This document shows positions 45,723-54,277 of a stretch of DNA of 64,000 nucleotides, piece by piece. Origin of the DNA: Marinomonas phaeophyticola (lineage in GTDB: Bacteria; Pseudomonadota; Gammaproteobacteria; Pseudomonadales; Marinomonadaceae); NCBI RefSeq assembly GCF_026966905.1, contig NZ_JAPUBN010000013.1, positions 124,001 through 188,000 of the forward strand, written 5' to 3'. The notes under the pieces were generated by a model that saw only the letters and a list, made by a program, of their open reading frames with translations, was not told the origin of the DNA and searched no databases. The stretch's first letter is position 1. Every line of letters begins with the position of its first letter. Both the position numbers and the translations under genes were made by a program.

Positions 45723-46172
45723 ATGAAATCAGTAATGTTAGCTGAAAAACACATAGCCGGTTTAAGTGTACGAACCAACAATGCCAATGAAAGACATCCA
45801 GGGACAGCAAAAATTGCTAGTTTGCACCAAACCTTTGTCCAACAAGCCCAAGTGAAGTATGAAAAAGGCGCCTGTTTATATGGTGTGTATTACCAATATG
45901 AATCAGACCACAGAGGAGACTTTTCGGTGCTCGTCGGTGCTGAGCCAGACATGCTTGAATCGAATGCCGAGTTAACAAGGACGTTACTTCCCGCTGGTGA
46001 TTATTTGGTCTTTTCTGGCGAAGGGGAGATGCCACAGGTGGTAATAGCGGTTTGGGAGCAAATTTGGCGTTACTTTGCTGACGACACGTGTGTTCATACT
46101 AGAGCCTATAGTGTCGATTTTGAATGCTATACCAGTGAGACCAAAGTGGATATTTATATTGCTATCGCCTAG
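45723..46172 (+). CDS. GyrI-like small-molecule-binding domain protein
   Basis: 149-aa single-domain protein of the GyrI/AraC effector-binding family. Key features: N-terminal strand HIAGLSVRTNN, ACLYGVYYQYESDHRGDFSVLVGAE, and the closing DFECYTSETKVDIYIAIA. Such proteins bind hydrophobic cations or drugs. Preceded by GGAGA and paired with the divergent WYL regulator. Confidence 0.85.
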   Translation: MKSVMLAEKHIAGLSVRTNNANERHPGTAKIASLHQTFVQQAQVKYEKGACLYGVYYQYESDHRGDFSVLVGAEPDMLESNAELTRTLLPAGDYLVFSGEGEMPQVVIAVWEQIWRYFADDTCVHTRAYSVDFECYTSETKVDIYIAIA

Positions 46173-46376
46173 CCCATAAGGGGCTTTGAAACCGTTTTTT
46201 TGTGATGAAAACCGTGAAATTACCATCTTGATGCTTGTGTCATCTGACTTTTTTGAATGATTAAGTTAAAAACAATGAGGACGGATAGCCGAAAGATTCC
46301 GTCTTTCTTGTTTTTTAGTGTCGGGTAAGTTTAGTATAATGGCGTTCTTTCCCCCACCGATCGCGAAGTATTTTTT

Positions 46377-48116
46377 ATGACAACGTCCAGTTTCAGCTTA
46401 GATTTGGCTAATGAATTAAAGGCCATTGTAGGAAATCAATACACTCTAACAGATGAAGACAAAACACAACCTTATAGTCAGGGCTTTCGTCTTGGTGGCG
46501 GTAAGGCCTACGCCGTTGTCCGTCCAGGTAGCTTGGTTGAAATTTGGAAAGTGCTGCAAGCGTGTGTGAAGGCCGATGTTATTGTTATTATGCAAGCGGC
46601 GAATACAGGCTTAACCGGTGGGTCAACGCCAAACGGGGCTGACTACGATCGTCCTATTGTGATTATCAGTACCATGCGTATTGATGATATTCAGTTGATT
46701 GATCAAGGTAAGCAAATCGTTGGTTTTGCCGGCAGTACTTTATTTGGTTTAGAAGACACACTGAAGCCTTATGGTCGTGAACCGCATTCTGTTATTGGCT
46801 CTTCTTGTATTGGTGCGTCCATCGTTGGTGGTGTGTGTAATAACTCCGGCGGGGCATTAGTGCAACGTGGCCCGGCTTACACTGAAATGTCGTTGTTTGC
46901 ACAAGTTACCCACGATGGTGAATTGCAATTGGTGAATAACTTAGGCATTGAGTTAGGAACCGATCCAGAAGAAATTCTTAGCAATTTGCAGAATAAAACC
47001 TACCAAGAAAAAGACATTCAATTCCCTGATAAACTCGGCTCTGACAATGAATATCACCAGCGAATCAGAGACGTTGATGCGGATACGCCTTCCCGTTTTA
47101 ACAATGATCCGCGCCGTTTATACGAAGCGTCTGGTTGTGCGGGTAAGTTGGCGGTATTTGCCGTTCGAATCGATACCTTCCCTATCCCTGAAAAGTATCA
47201 AGTTTTCTACATTGGCACCAATGATCCAGCGGTGATGGAACAGATGCGCCGTGATATGTTGTCAAGCTTCAAACATTTGCCTGTCTCTGGCGAATACATG
47301 CACAGTAGCAGTTATGACATCAGTAAAAAGTACGGTAAGGACAGCTATTTAGTGATCGACAAACTTGGCACTAAATACATCCCTAAAATGTTTTCTCTAA
47401 AACGTACGGTTGACCGATGGGCGGGTAAATTTGCGTTTCTGCCGAATAAGCTTTCCGACCGTATTATGCAGTATATGAGTCAGATTTTCCCGAACCACTT
47501 ACCCGAACGCATGGAAGATTTTCGTGAAAAATACGAACATCATTGGATTGTCGAAACCAGTAATGAAGGTGTAGATGAGGCTCAAGCCTATTTAGACCGT
47601 TTTTTTAAAGACAATGAAGGCGATTACTTTGCTTGTACTAAGCGCGAAGCTGATCAAGCCATCTTACACCGTTTTGTGACTGGTGGCGCATTAAGTCGTT
47701 ATCATGTTATGAATGGCAAAGACCTAGGGGCTATCATGACCATAGACGTGGCCTTTCCGCGTAATGAGCGTGATTGGTTCGAAGTGCTTCCACAAGACAT
47801 TGAAGATAAAGTGGCTGTGAAAATGTACTACGGGCATTTTTTCTGCCATGTCATGCACCAAAACTACATCATGAAAAAAGGCGCCGACGCCAAAGCCGTG
47901 AAGAAGCAAATCCTATCCAGCTACGACGCTCGCGGTGCGGAATACCCAGCCGAGCATAATGTAGGGCATGAATACCTTGCCAAACCTGCATTGCGGGAGT
48001 TTTACCAAAAAACCGACCCAACCAACAGCTTCAACTCAGGCATCGGCGGCACCAGTAAACTGAAAAACTGGCAAGAACTGAGCGACGAACACACAGGCTG
48101 TGGCTGTAATAAATAA
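46377..48116 (+). CDS. dld: Quinone-dependent D-lactate dehydrogenase
   Basis: Membrane-associated flavoenzyme (D-lactate to pyruvate, electrons to quinone), 579 aa, close to the 571-aa E. coli Dld. The FAD-binding region is MQAANTGLTGGSTPNGADYDR (~73-93); HSVIGSSCIGASIVGGVCNNSGGALVQRGPAYTEM, the RYHVMNGKDLGAIMTIDVAFPRN block, and the terminal FNSGIGGTSKLKNW are diagnostic. Amphipathic rather than transmembrane. No adjacent lactate permease. Confidence 0.96.
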   Translation: MTTSSFSLDLANELKAIVGNQYTLTDEDKTQPYSQGFRLGGGKAYAVVRPGSLVEIWKVLQACVKADVIVIMQAANTGLTGGSTPNGADYDRPIVIISTMRIDDIQLIDQGKQIVGFAGSTLFGLEDTLKPYGREPHSVIGSSCIGASIVGGVCNNSGGALVQRGPAYTEMSLFAQVTHDGELQLVNNLGIELGTDPEEILSNLQNKTYQEKDIQFPDKLGSDNEYHQRIRDVDADTPSRFNNDPRRLYEASGCAGKLAVFAVRIDTFPIPEKYQVFYIGTNDPAVMEQMRRDMLSSFKHLPVSGEYMHSSSYDISKKYGKDSYLVIDKLGTKYIPKMFSLKRTVDRWAGKFAFLPNKLSDRIMQYMSQIFPNHLPERMEDFREKYEHHWIVETSNEGVDEAQAYLDRFFKDNEGDYFACTKREADQAILHRFVTGGALSRYHVMNGKDLGAIMTIDVAFPRNERDWFEVLPQDIEDKVAVKMYYGHFFCHVMHQNYIMKKGADAKAVKKQILSSYDARGAEYPAEHNVGHEYLAKPALREFYQKTDPTNSFNSGIGGTSKLKNWQELSDEHTGCGCNK

Positions 48117-48140
48117 GCTTTAGAACAACAGTGAATGCAA

Positions 48141-48185
48141 AAAGCCGAGATGTTTCTGTTAAAGATGTCTCGGCTTTTTTGTTTT
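48141..48185 (+). terminator. Intrinsic terminator after dld
   Basis: AAAGCCGAGATG pairs with TGTCTCGGCTTT (one bulge/mismatch region around the loop) and is followed by T-runs. It lies ~30 bases after the dld stop and also ends near the minus-strand XRE gene. Confidence 0.85.
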
Positions 48186-48186
48186 T

Positions 48187-48500
48187 TTACTTAACGATTG
48201 CGAATTGAGAGATTTCTATATCTTGTCCGTCAGGGAACTTGGCGTGTATTTCTAGCTTACCTCCCAATGCTTCAATATATTGATTCAATGTACTGATAAG
48301 GGCATCGGGACGATTTTCAATTTGAGATATATTTGGCTGAGCAATATTCATAAGGCCGGCTAAATCGGCCTGATTTATGCCTCTTTTTTTCTGACTTCTG
48401 CAAGTGACATCTCTGCAATAATGGCAACGGCTTTAGCTCTAGCGGCGGCTTGAACTTCTGGTTTAATTTTCTTCCGTAATTCGTTTATCGACTTAGCCAT
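48187..48500 (-). pseudogene. XRE-family antitoxin, one-base frameshift
   Basis: From ATG 48500 (GGAGG 7 nt upstream) the reading is MAKSINELRKKIKPEVQAAA to LAEVRKK and then stops, because a coding-strand A-run has 7 bases where 8 would keep frame. Restoring it gives RGINQADLAGLMNIAQPNIS, QIENRPDALISTLNQYIEAL and GGKLEIHAKFPDG, a HTH_3 antitoxin of about 104 aa. It begins 11 bases after the toxin remnant, the HigB-HigA order. Neither half alone is long enough to be obvious. Confidence 0.75.
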
Positions 48501-48511
48501 AACTAAACCTC

Positions 48512-48650
48512 CTATTTTGTTTTTTCTGAATCACTATTTTTCAAGTAATTTAAGAATTTTTTTTCAGCTAACGGAATATATCTATCATAAAATGTTTTAT
48601 CTCTTTTCCCATCTTTGCGGCCACCACATAACAATATGGCTTTCCTTTTT
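48512..48650 (-). pseudogene. C-terminal remnant of a RelE/HigB-like toxin
   Basis: About 44 codons before the antitoxin encode RKAILLCGGRKDGKRDKTFY then DRYIPLAEKKFLNYL, matching the last strands and helix of RelE/HigB-type mRNA interferases. A stop codon in frame just upstream (near 48648) and no upstream half show that the N-terminus is lost. Together with the frameshifted antitoxin this is a dead TA locus. Confidence 0.65.
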
Positions 48651-48712
48651 TAATGGCTCAAGGTATTTGCTAATTGTTCACGATCATACATTGATATAGA
48701 GCAATATTAATC

Positions 48713-49705
48713 ATGACTAAGCAATCATCTTTAGTGCTCAATGCGATGGCATTACTTCCTGCTCACATTAAAGCTCAGTTCATAGAAAATGATAAACTCA
48801 TACAGAATGACGAGCTCAATAGCGGTAGCTTCACTGACGGTGAATTATGTTTGATTGTCAGTGGTGATAACTATCACTTTTATGTTGCTGTAAAAAATAT
48901 ACATCGGAAGGAAAGTTTAGACTCTTTATTGGGCGAAAGTGCTTCTAATACGCTATTGATTTGTAATCGTCTTACATCTTATTTAGCGGATATATGCACA
49001 CAAAAAGGGCTTAACTTCATTGATACAGCTGGCAATGTGAGAATCGATAATAATGGTCTACATCTTTGGATTGAGTCACAAAAAGGTAAAACTCAAAAAA
49101 CATTCACTGATGAAACCAAATCCAATAAATTAGGCGAAGGTTCAGCGAAACTCTTGTTTGCTTTGTTGTCTAAACCTGAGATTCTAAATGTCTCTTATAG
49201 AGAAATGGCAGAATATGCGAGTATTTCATTAGGAATGGTGAGCAAAGGTTTAGGGATTTTTGAAGAGGAATCTTTAATTAGTCTTGGAAAAAACAGACGA
49301 ATACTTGATGTGAAACGCATGTTAGCTATTTGGGTAGAAGCTTATCGATTGTCTATTCGACCTAAGTTGGGTGGTGTTCGCCTTGAATATAAAGGCAATT
49401 GGCAAGACCTACCAATAGAAGAGGGTGATTACTGGGGTGGAGAAGCCGCAGCAGACGTTCTTACTCATTATCTTTATCCTCAATATTTACAGCTATTTAC
49501 CCGTTTACCGCTACAAAAAAAACTGGCACAACTGAATTGTCGAACAAATCTAGAAGGCGCTTTATGGCTGGTTCCTGCCTTCTGGGGAACCAAGTTAGAA
49601 TGGACGATTAAAAGCCAAGCCTTATTGGCTGTGGCAGAGTTAGAAGCGAGTAAGGACAGCCGTAATATAGAAGTCGCAAGGATGATTTATGAAAAGTATC
49701 TATAA
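48713..49705 (+). CDS. AbiEi-type antitoxin/transcription regulator (type IV TA)
   Basis: 330-aa protein resembling the COG4861/AbiEi_2 family. A central wHTH-like segment is SYREMAEYASISLGMVSKGLGIFEEE (~160-186). NLEGALWLVPAFWGTKLEW and RNIEVARMIYEKYL sit near the end. In this family it is paired with a nucleotidyltransferase toxin, and the next gene overlaps it by 17 bases and is of that type. The protein itself appears complete while its partner is truncated. Confidence 0.7.
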   Translation: MTKQSSLVLNAMALLPAHIKAQFIENDKLIQNDELNSGSFTDGELCLIVSGDNYHFYVAVKNIHRKESLDSLLGESASNTLLICNRLTSYLADICTQKGLNFIDTAGNVRIDNNGLHLWIESQKGKTQKTFTDETKSNKLGEGSAKLLFALLSKPEILNVSYREMAEYASISLGMVSKGLGIFEEESLISLGKNRRILDVKRMLAIWVEAYRLSIRPKLGGVRLEYKGNWQDLPIEEGDYWGGEAAADVLTHYLYPQYLQLFTRLPLQKKLAQLNCRTNLEGALWLVPAFWGTKLEWTIKSQALLAVAELEASKDSRNIEVARMIYEKYL

Positions 49706-50126
49706 GCTCAAACACCCGCTTAACCCTGCATTCGAACCTGTGCTTGATATCATTATGAATGTGACATCACAGCTTGGCATACCTTATTTTATTGCCGGAG
49801 CTACAGCGCGGGATTTATTGCTTTATCATGTCTTTGATAGAAGCCTAGGTAGAAAAACCCACGATATTGATACGGCAATCTTGGTCTCTGATTGGGTGAG
49901 CTTTACTTCAGTTAAAAATGCATTGTTGGAATCTGGACTAAGCAATACAAAATTACCTCATCGTCTAATACACCAGGTAAGTGGGCTGCCTGTAGATATT
50001 ATCCCGTTTGGTTCTATTGCTGATAATAGGAGTGAAATCCAATGGCCACCAGAGCATGCTATTACTATGTCTGTTGCGGGCTTTCAAGAAGCTTTTGATA
50101 ATTCGGTGTTGATCGACATCGGTTAT
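49689..50126 (+). pseudogene. AbiEii-like nucleotidyltransferase toxin, truncated by RAYT fragment
   Basis: N-terminal ~146 residues of a nucleotidyltransferase: FIAGATARDLLLYHVFDRSL and KTHDIDTAILVSDW carry the GG/GA-type and DxD catalytic motifs. After FQEAFDNSVLIDIGYA the sequence changes to a RAYT gene read in another frame, and translation ends at 50144. Full-length relatives are 250-300 aa, so the C-terminal half is missing and was not found downstream. Probably inactive. Confidence 0.72.
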
Positions 50127-50754
50127 GCCGGATTATGCAATTGAACTTGCTGAGCGTTCGGCGGAAGCGTATCGAGAAAGGTTGTCTGATATCAGTTGGT
50201 TTATGCGGGAGTTAAACGAACCCATCGCACGGCAAGCGAATGCTGAGGATGAATGCACTGGACGATTCTGGGAAGGGCGTTTTAAATCTCAAGCCTTGTT
50301 AGACGAAGCCTCTGTTTTGGCTTGTATGGCCTATGTTGATCTCAATCCTATCTGCGCCAATGTCGCAGCCACGCCGGAAACGTCAGAATTTACTAGCATC
50401 AAAAAACGAGTGAAAGCGGCTGGAAAAAACGTTCAACCAAAAGCCTTATATCCTTTCGTTGAGAATGAAAGTAAAAACAAAAAAGAAGGCATCTTATTTA
50501 AGTTAATGGATTATATTGAACTGGTTGATATGACTGGGCGTATTGCCCGGCAAGATAAACGCGGTGCAATTGATTTGACCTTATCTCCTATTCTACAAAG
50601 GCTTGGAATATCGTCTGAAAATTGGCTGACGATCTCCATTCAATTTGAGCAGCATACTCACGGTATTGTTGGGCAAGAGCACAGCATTACCCGTTACAAA
50701 AATGCTCAACCAAGGTCTAGGCCGAATCAACGCTGTTGTCGATTACTGGCCTAG
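50126..50754 (+). mobile_element. 5'-truncated RAYT copy
   Basis: The frame begins at PDYAIELAERSAEAY and continues to QPRSRPNQRCCRLLA, i.e. residues ~114-322 of the intact RAYT at 9284. The HUH motif and the start are missing, so it cannot be an active transposase. The intact RAYT matches from CCGGATTATGC onward, which places the junction within the toxin gene at ~50126. The 3' flank again contains a TTACTCAATCGTAAGC hairpin (50797-50812). Confidence 0.85.
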
Positions 50755-51109
50755 CATACCTACATATTTTATTTCAAATTAATCCTTTCTTACTCAATCG
50801 TAAGCGGATTCGCTCGCCTTAAAAATGCTATTTTATCGAACTAGATAGCAACACAATTCGTTTCTCACCCATGCTCAGCTTTTTTCCTGTATCGAGTGAT
50901 TATGTTAATCAAAATATTAAAGACGATCTTGGGGGTTCTTGATTTTCAAAGTAGGGTGTCTTTGGTAAATCAAAGTAGGGTGTCTTTGGTAAATCAAGTA
51001 GGGTGTCTTTGGTAAATCACTATCGGGTGTCTTTGGTAAATCACTCATTGCTGTTTGTAGGTGATTACCAGCCAATCAAATATCCTGCAAATATTATCTA
51101 CAGTGTGAA
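50755..51109. other. Intergenic region with repeat cluster F
   Basis: No gene. It holds the RAYT 3' flank and four tandem repeats (next entry) and is followed by the end of the LysR-type regulator gene. No sign of the missing half of the AbiEii-like toxin gene. Confidence 0.7.
50944..51044 (+). repeat. GGGTGTC repeat cluster F (4 tandem units)
   Basis: Cores start at 50954, 50978, 51001 and 51025, spacing 24, 23 and 24. The unit is GTAGGGTGTCTTTGGTAAAT followed by CA. The fourth unit begins TATC instead of AGTA. This is the most regular of the six clusters. Confidence 0.92.
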
Positions 51110-52021
51110 TCACGTATCATTGTGAGCCGCTGAGAAACTTTTTGCCCAGTCGATAAAAGCTTGAACTTCAGGTTTCTCGGTATTGTGTTCAGGTATGACG
51201 AAGTAATAGCTGTATTTGAGTGGCATGCGAATATTACTTAATACCACGAGCTTTCCACTCTTAATATCAGCTTCGATTAATCGTTCCCAGCCTAGCGCAA
51301 TACCTTGGCCGTGTTTAGCGGATTGAAATAACGGGGCTAAGTGGTTGTATCTGGTTTCTGCTTGATGTTGATTCAATATTAATTTTGAGTGGTTAAACCA
51401 ACCCTGCCAAGTGATACCACCGATAGCATCCTCAGAATAACCTGTGTAGGTTAAACGACGGACTTCGGAGGCTTGTAATAACGCTTCTGGATTCTCATAC
51501 CTAGCCAATAATGTTGGGCTGCAGACAGGTACAACATGCTCATTCATTAATAGTACACTTTTACAGCCTAGAAACTCACCACTACCGAAATGTAAATGTA
51601 AATCGGCTGGTTGGTGGGTGAAATCAACTAAGCCATCCTGATCTAAAATACTGAGGTTGATATCGGGGGCTTGCTCATAAAAAAATTGTAATTTGGGGAT
51701 TAACCATAATTGTGAAATGGCGGGGATGGTAGCGACTGTTAATGTTTGTAGGGAGTGATGCTCCAACTGAGAGATTCCTTGCTCTAGCCTTTGAATGGCG
51801 CTGATTACATTATTGGATAACCGTTCTCCTACCGTAGTCAACTTTACGCCCTTAGATCGACGTATGAACAAGACATGACCTATCTGCCGTTCTAATAATT
51901 TCATTTGATGGCTAACCGCGCTAGGGCTAATACATAACTGTTCAGCAGCAATACTTAATGATTCTGATCGTGCGACAACTGCAAAGGTTCGCAGTGCAGA
52001 AAGAGAGATCTGAGAAAGTTT
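51110..52021 (-). CDS. LysR-family transcription regulator (GcvA-like)
   Basis: 303 aa from ATG 52021. N-terminal HTH: LSALRTFAVVARSESLSIAAEQLCISPSAVSHQMKLLERQIGHVLFIR. The effector domain follows (TVATIPAISQLWLIPKLQFF; GQGIALGWERLIEADIKSGKL), as in GcvA-type members. It is divergent from the OsmC gene with a 107-base shared control region, so it probably regulates that gene. An in-frame ATG at 52054 is possible but precedes the conserved start. Confidence 0.87.
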   Translation of the reverse strand, partial: KLSQISLSALRTFAVVARSESLSIAAEQLCISPSAVSHQMKLLERQIGHVLFIRRSKGVKLTTVGERLSNNVISAIQRLEQGISQLEHHSLQTLTVATIPAISQLWLIPKLQFFYEQAPDINLSILDQDGLVDFTHQPADLHLHFGSGEFLGCKSVLLMNEHVVPVCSPTLLARYENPEALLQASEVRRLTYTGYSEDAIGGITWQGWFNHSKLILNQHQAETRYNHLAPLFQSAKHGQGIALGWERLIEADIKSGKLVVLSNIRMPLKYSYYFVIPEHNTEKPEVQAFIDWAKSFSAAHNDT

Positions 52022-52128
52022 CATGATATGAGTTTTTGTTAACTTAGAGTGCAAAATTATCGCTATACCGGATTAAATTAGCAAGTTAGAGTAAGTTTTT
52101 ATGAGTAAAAATTGATTTGGAGATTGTT

Positions 52129-52596
52129 ATGTCGGAATATTTTGCAACAGTTGAATGGAAGCGTGGTTTACAGTTATTTTCGGACAAAAAATACAGCCGT
52201 GCTCATGAATGGCAGTTCGAAGGTGGTGTTGTCGTACCAGCTTCGTCTTCGCCGCATATTGTTCCTTTGCCGATGTCTGTGGCGGAAAATGTTGATCCTG
52301 AAGAAGCCTTTGTGGCGTCGATATCCAGTTGTCACATGTTGTTCTTTTTGGACTTCGCCTCTCGTAAAAAACTCATCGTCGAGCAATACACAGACAAGGC
52401 CATTGGTACCTTGGCAATTGGCCCCAATGATAAACAAATGATGACAGAAGTGGTATTACGACCAACCATCACTTTTGTTGGAGAAAGACCCAGCTCAGCG
52501 GTGTTAAAAGAGCTTCATCATCAATCCCACGAAGCCTGTTTTATCGGCAACTCGGTACTGACTGAGGTTCGAGTGGATGATGCTTTTTGTGTTTGA
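52129..52596 (+). CDS. OsmC family peroxiredoxin-like protein
   Basis: 155-aa OsmC/Ohr-family protein. It carries the two redox cysteines in SISSCHMLFFLDFASRKK and SHEACFIGNSV. Such enzymes reduce organic hydroperoxides, usually as dimers in the cytoplasm. ATG 52129 is preceded by GGAG at 6 nt. Divergent from the LysR regulator, which suggests stress-dependent control. Confidence 0.87.
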   Translation: MSEYFATVEWKRGLQLFSDKKYSRAHEWQFEGGVVVPASSSPHIVPLPMSVAENVDPEEAFVASISSCHMLFFLDFASRKKLIVEQYTDKAIGTLAIGPNDKQMMTEVVLRPTITFVGERPSSAVLKELHHQSHEACFIGNSVLTEVRVDDAFCV

Positions 52597-52935
52597 TCGG
52601 TGACCTTAGAAAGCACATTTGATCAAGTGCCTTCTCTCTGTTTGATAAAAGATGAATCACCCTGGAAAGAATCTAGAGGGAAAGAACCCAGCAGGACATT
52701 ATTGATGTTTTTTAATCTCTGTCTAAATTAGAAAAACCAAACTCCAGAATAAGGAATACCTTGTGTCGAGGGCAAGACATTAGCCGGTCAGTTTGCCTGG
52801 CATTCCTTATAACAAGGCAATTTAATTGGGTGAAGATCAGTGTGTAATGAACATGACTAACGCTACACACTTCATATTAGCGTTAGTTGATGAACTTGTT
52901 TTCCCTTCCAACCTAATCCATTTTTGAAAATATCA
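52597..52935. other. Intergenic region upstream of the cupin regulator
   Basis: About 340 bases with no gene. It contains a 9-base perfect inverted repeat ACTAACGCT/AGCGTTAGT (52856-52887, 14-base loop) and ends in the promoter of the next operon. Confidence 0.5.
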
Positions 52936-52982
52936 TTGACATTCGGTTGTTCTTTATATAGAACGTTCTATATAAAGAACAA
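52936..52982 (+). promoter_or_regulatory. TTGACA promoter with a 36-bp perfect palindrome
   Basis: TTGACA at 52936-52941 is a good -35. The perfect palindrome at 52947-52982 (half-site TTGTTCTTTATATAGAAC) covers the expected -10 and start-site region. It can also be read as two GTTCTNNATATAGAAC-like sites side by side. Its place just before an XRE-type regulator gene suggests an autoregulatory operator that would block the promoter. Confidence 0.75.
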
Positions 52983-52992
52983 TTTGAGATGC

Positions 52993-53556
52993 ATGATGAA
53001 TAAACCTCTTCTCGGCTCGTTGGGTCGAAATATACAAGCGTTGCGTATGGCAAAGGGGCTGTCTTTGTCCCAGCTTGCGTTGGATGCTGGGCTTGCTAAG
53101 TCTAACTTGTCTCGTATTGAGCAGGGTGAGGGCAATCCGACATTAGAAACAATTTGGCGTTTGGCTGTACAGCTGGATGTTCCGTTTGGGGATCTTGTCG
53201 TCAGTGTGGAGTCGCCACTGGGAGAAAACGGTGTGCAGGTAAGGCTGATTGATCAAGGCGAGGGGAATCCCCGTGTCGATGTATATTGGATGTCTTGCGC
53301 TCCTAATACTATTAAGCAATCAGAGCCGCACATCGCAGGTACGACAGAAACCATTACGTTAATCAGTGGCAAGTTGTTGGCGGGTGAAAATAATGACTTG
53401 CGCCATTTGGACATTGGTAAAGCGCACACTTTCGCGGCCGATGTTCCACACAGTTATCAAACTGACGATTCATGGGCGACCTTGATGATGGTCATTACCT
53501 ATTCTAAACAAGGCTACGCTGAACGGTCTGATTCTATACAGGAGGTACAATTATGA
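52993..53556 (+). CDS. XRE-family regulator with C-terminal cupin domain
   Basis: 187 aa. HTH_3 domain LGRNIQALRMAKGLSLSQLALDAGLAKSNLSRIEQGEGNPTLETIWRLA, then a cupin domain (~75-180) that likely binds a small ligand such as an amino acid. Its stop overlaps the azlC start, so the three genes form one operon. It probably represses the operon through the 36-bp palindrome upstream. ATG 52993 and 52996 are adjacent; either is possible, and codons up to 52924 would read through the operator. Confidence 0.87.
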   Translation: MMNKPLLGSLGRNIQALRMAKGLSLSQLALDAGLAKSNLSRIEQGEGNPTLETIWRLAVQLDVPFGDLVVSVESPLGENGVQVRLIDQGEGNPRVDVYWMSCAPNTIKQSEPHIAGTTETITLISGKLLAGENNDLRHLDIGKAHTFAADVPHSYQTDDSWATLMMVITYSKQGYAERSDSIQEVQL

Positions 53557-54275
53557 GTACGACAACCCAAACCCTTGCAGGAACATCTTGGAAAGAAGGC
53601 GTAAAAGACGCGATTCCGCTACTTGGCGGTTATATTCCGGTGGCCATTTCTTTTGGCCTGATTTCCGTTCAGTCTGGTTTTAGTGTGGTAGAGACCATTC
53701 TTATCTCTGCCTTTATTTATGCTGGTGCATCTCAGTTTTTATTTGTTGCGATGGCGGCTTCTGGTGCGCCGTTATGGTTGGTTGTCATCATGACCTTGCT
53801 AATCAACGCTCGTCACATTGTTTATGGACCAAATCTTTCTCCCTATTTAAACCATGATAAGAAGTGGCTGCCTTTAATGCATGGTTTGACGGATCAAATC
53901 TTTGCGCTGGCTCATGCCCGTTTGCCTCAGCTTCCAGAACATGCGCGCATAGGTTGGTACACAGGCGCGGCAATGTTAGCTTGGTTAAGCTGGATTGCTG
54001 GTACCGCACTGGGTGCCATTGCGGGTGGAGAATTGACACAACGTTGGCCATTGATTAACGATATTTTACCCTTTGCACTGCCCGCTCTGTTCTTCGTTTT
54101 AATCGTTCCACGTTGCAATAATCGTTTATGGACACTGACCATTGCGTTGTCTGCTGTTACCGCGATAATTTTGAAAATGTTAGGTTACCCGAATGTTGCC
54201 ATTCCATTGGCGGCCATGAGCGGTGCCGTGCTGTTCTACACGCTAAAAAACCAACGCCTTTTGGGAGGGCATTAA
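53553..54275 (+). CDS. azlC: Branched-chain amino acid exporter subunit AzlC
   Basis: 240-aa inner-membrane protein, large subunit of the AzlCD/YgaZH exporter. Motifs GVKDAIPLLGGYIPVAISFGL, GASQFLFVAM and INARHIVYGPNLSPYL are typical. Seven to eight helices. ATG overlaps the regulator's stop. Confidence 0.92.
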   Translation: MSTTTQTLAGTSWKEGVKDAIPLLGGYIPVAISFGLISVQSGFSVVETILISAFIYAGASQFLFVAMAASGAPLWLVVIMTLLINARHIVYGPNLSPYLNHDKKWLPLMHGLTDQIFALAHARLPQLPEHARIGWYTGAAMLAWLSWIAGTALGAIAGGELTQRWPLINDILPFALPALFFVLIVPRCNNRLWTLTIALSAVTAIILKMLGYPNVAIPLAAMSGAVLFYTLKNQRLLGGH

Positions 54276-54277
54276 GG

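Noticed and set aside
50944..51044. CRISPR-like regular repeats with 23-24 base period
   Set aside because: Units are contiguous with no unique spacers, and no cas genes are nearby; the core matches the dispersed GGGTGTC family instead.
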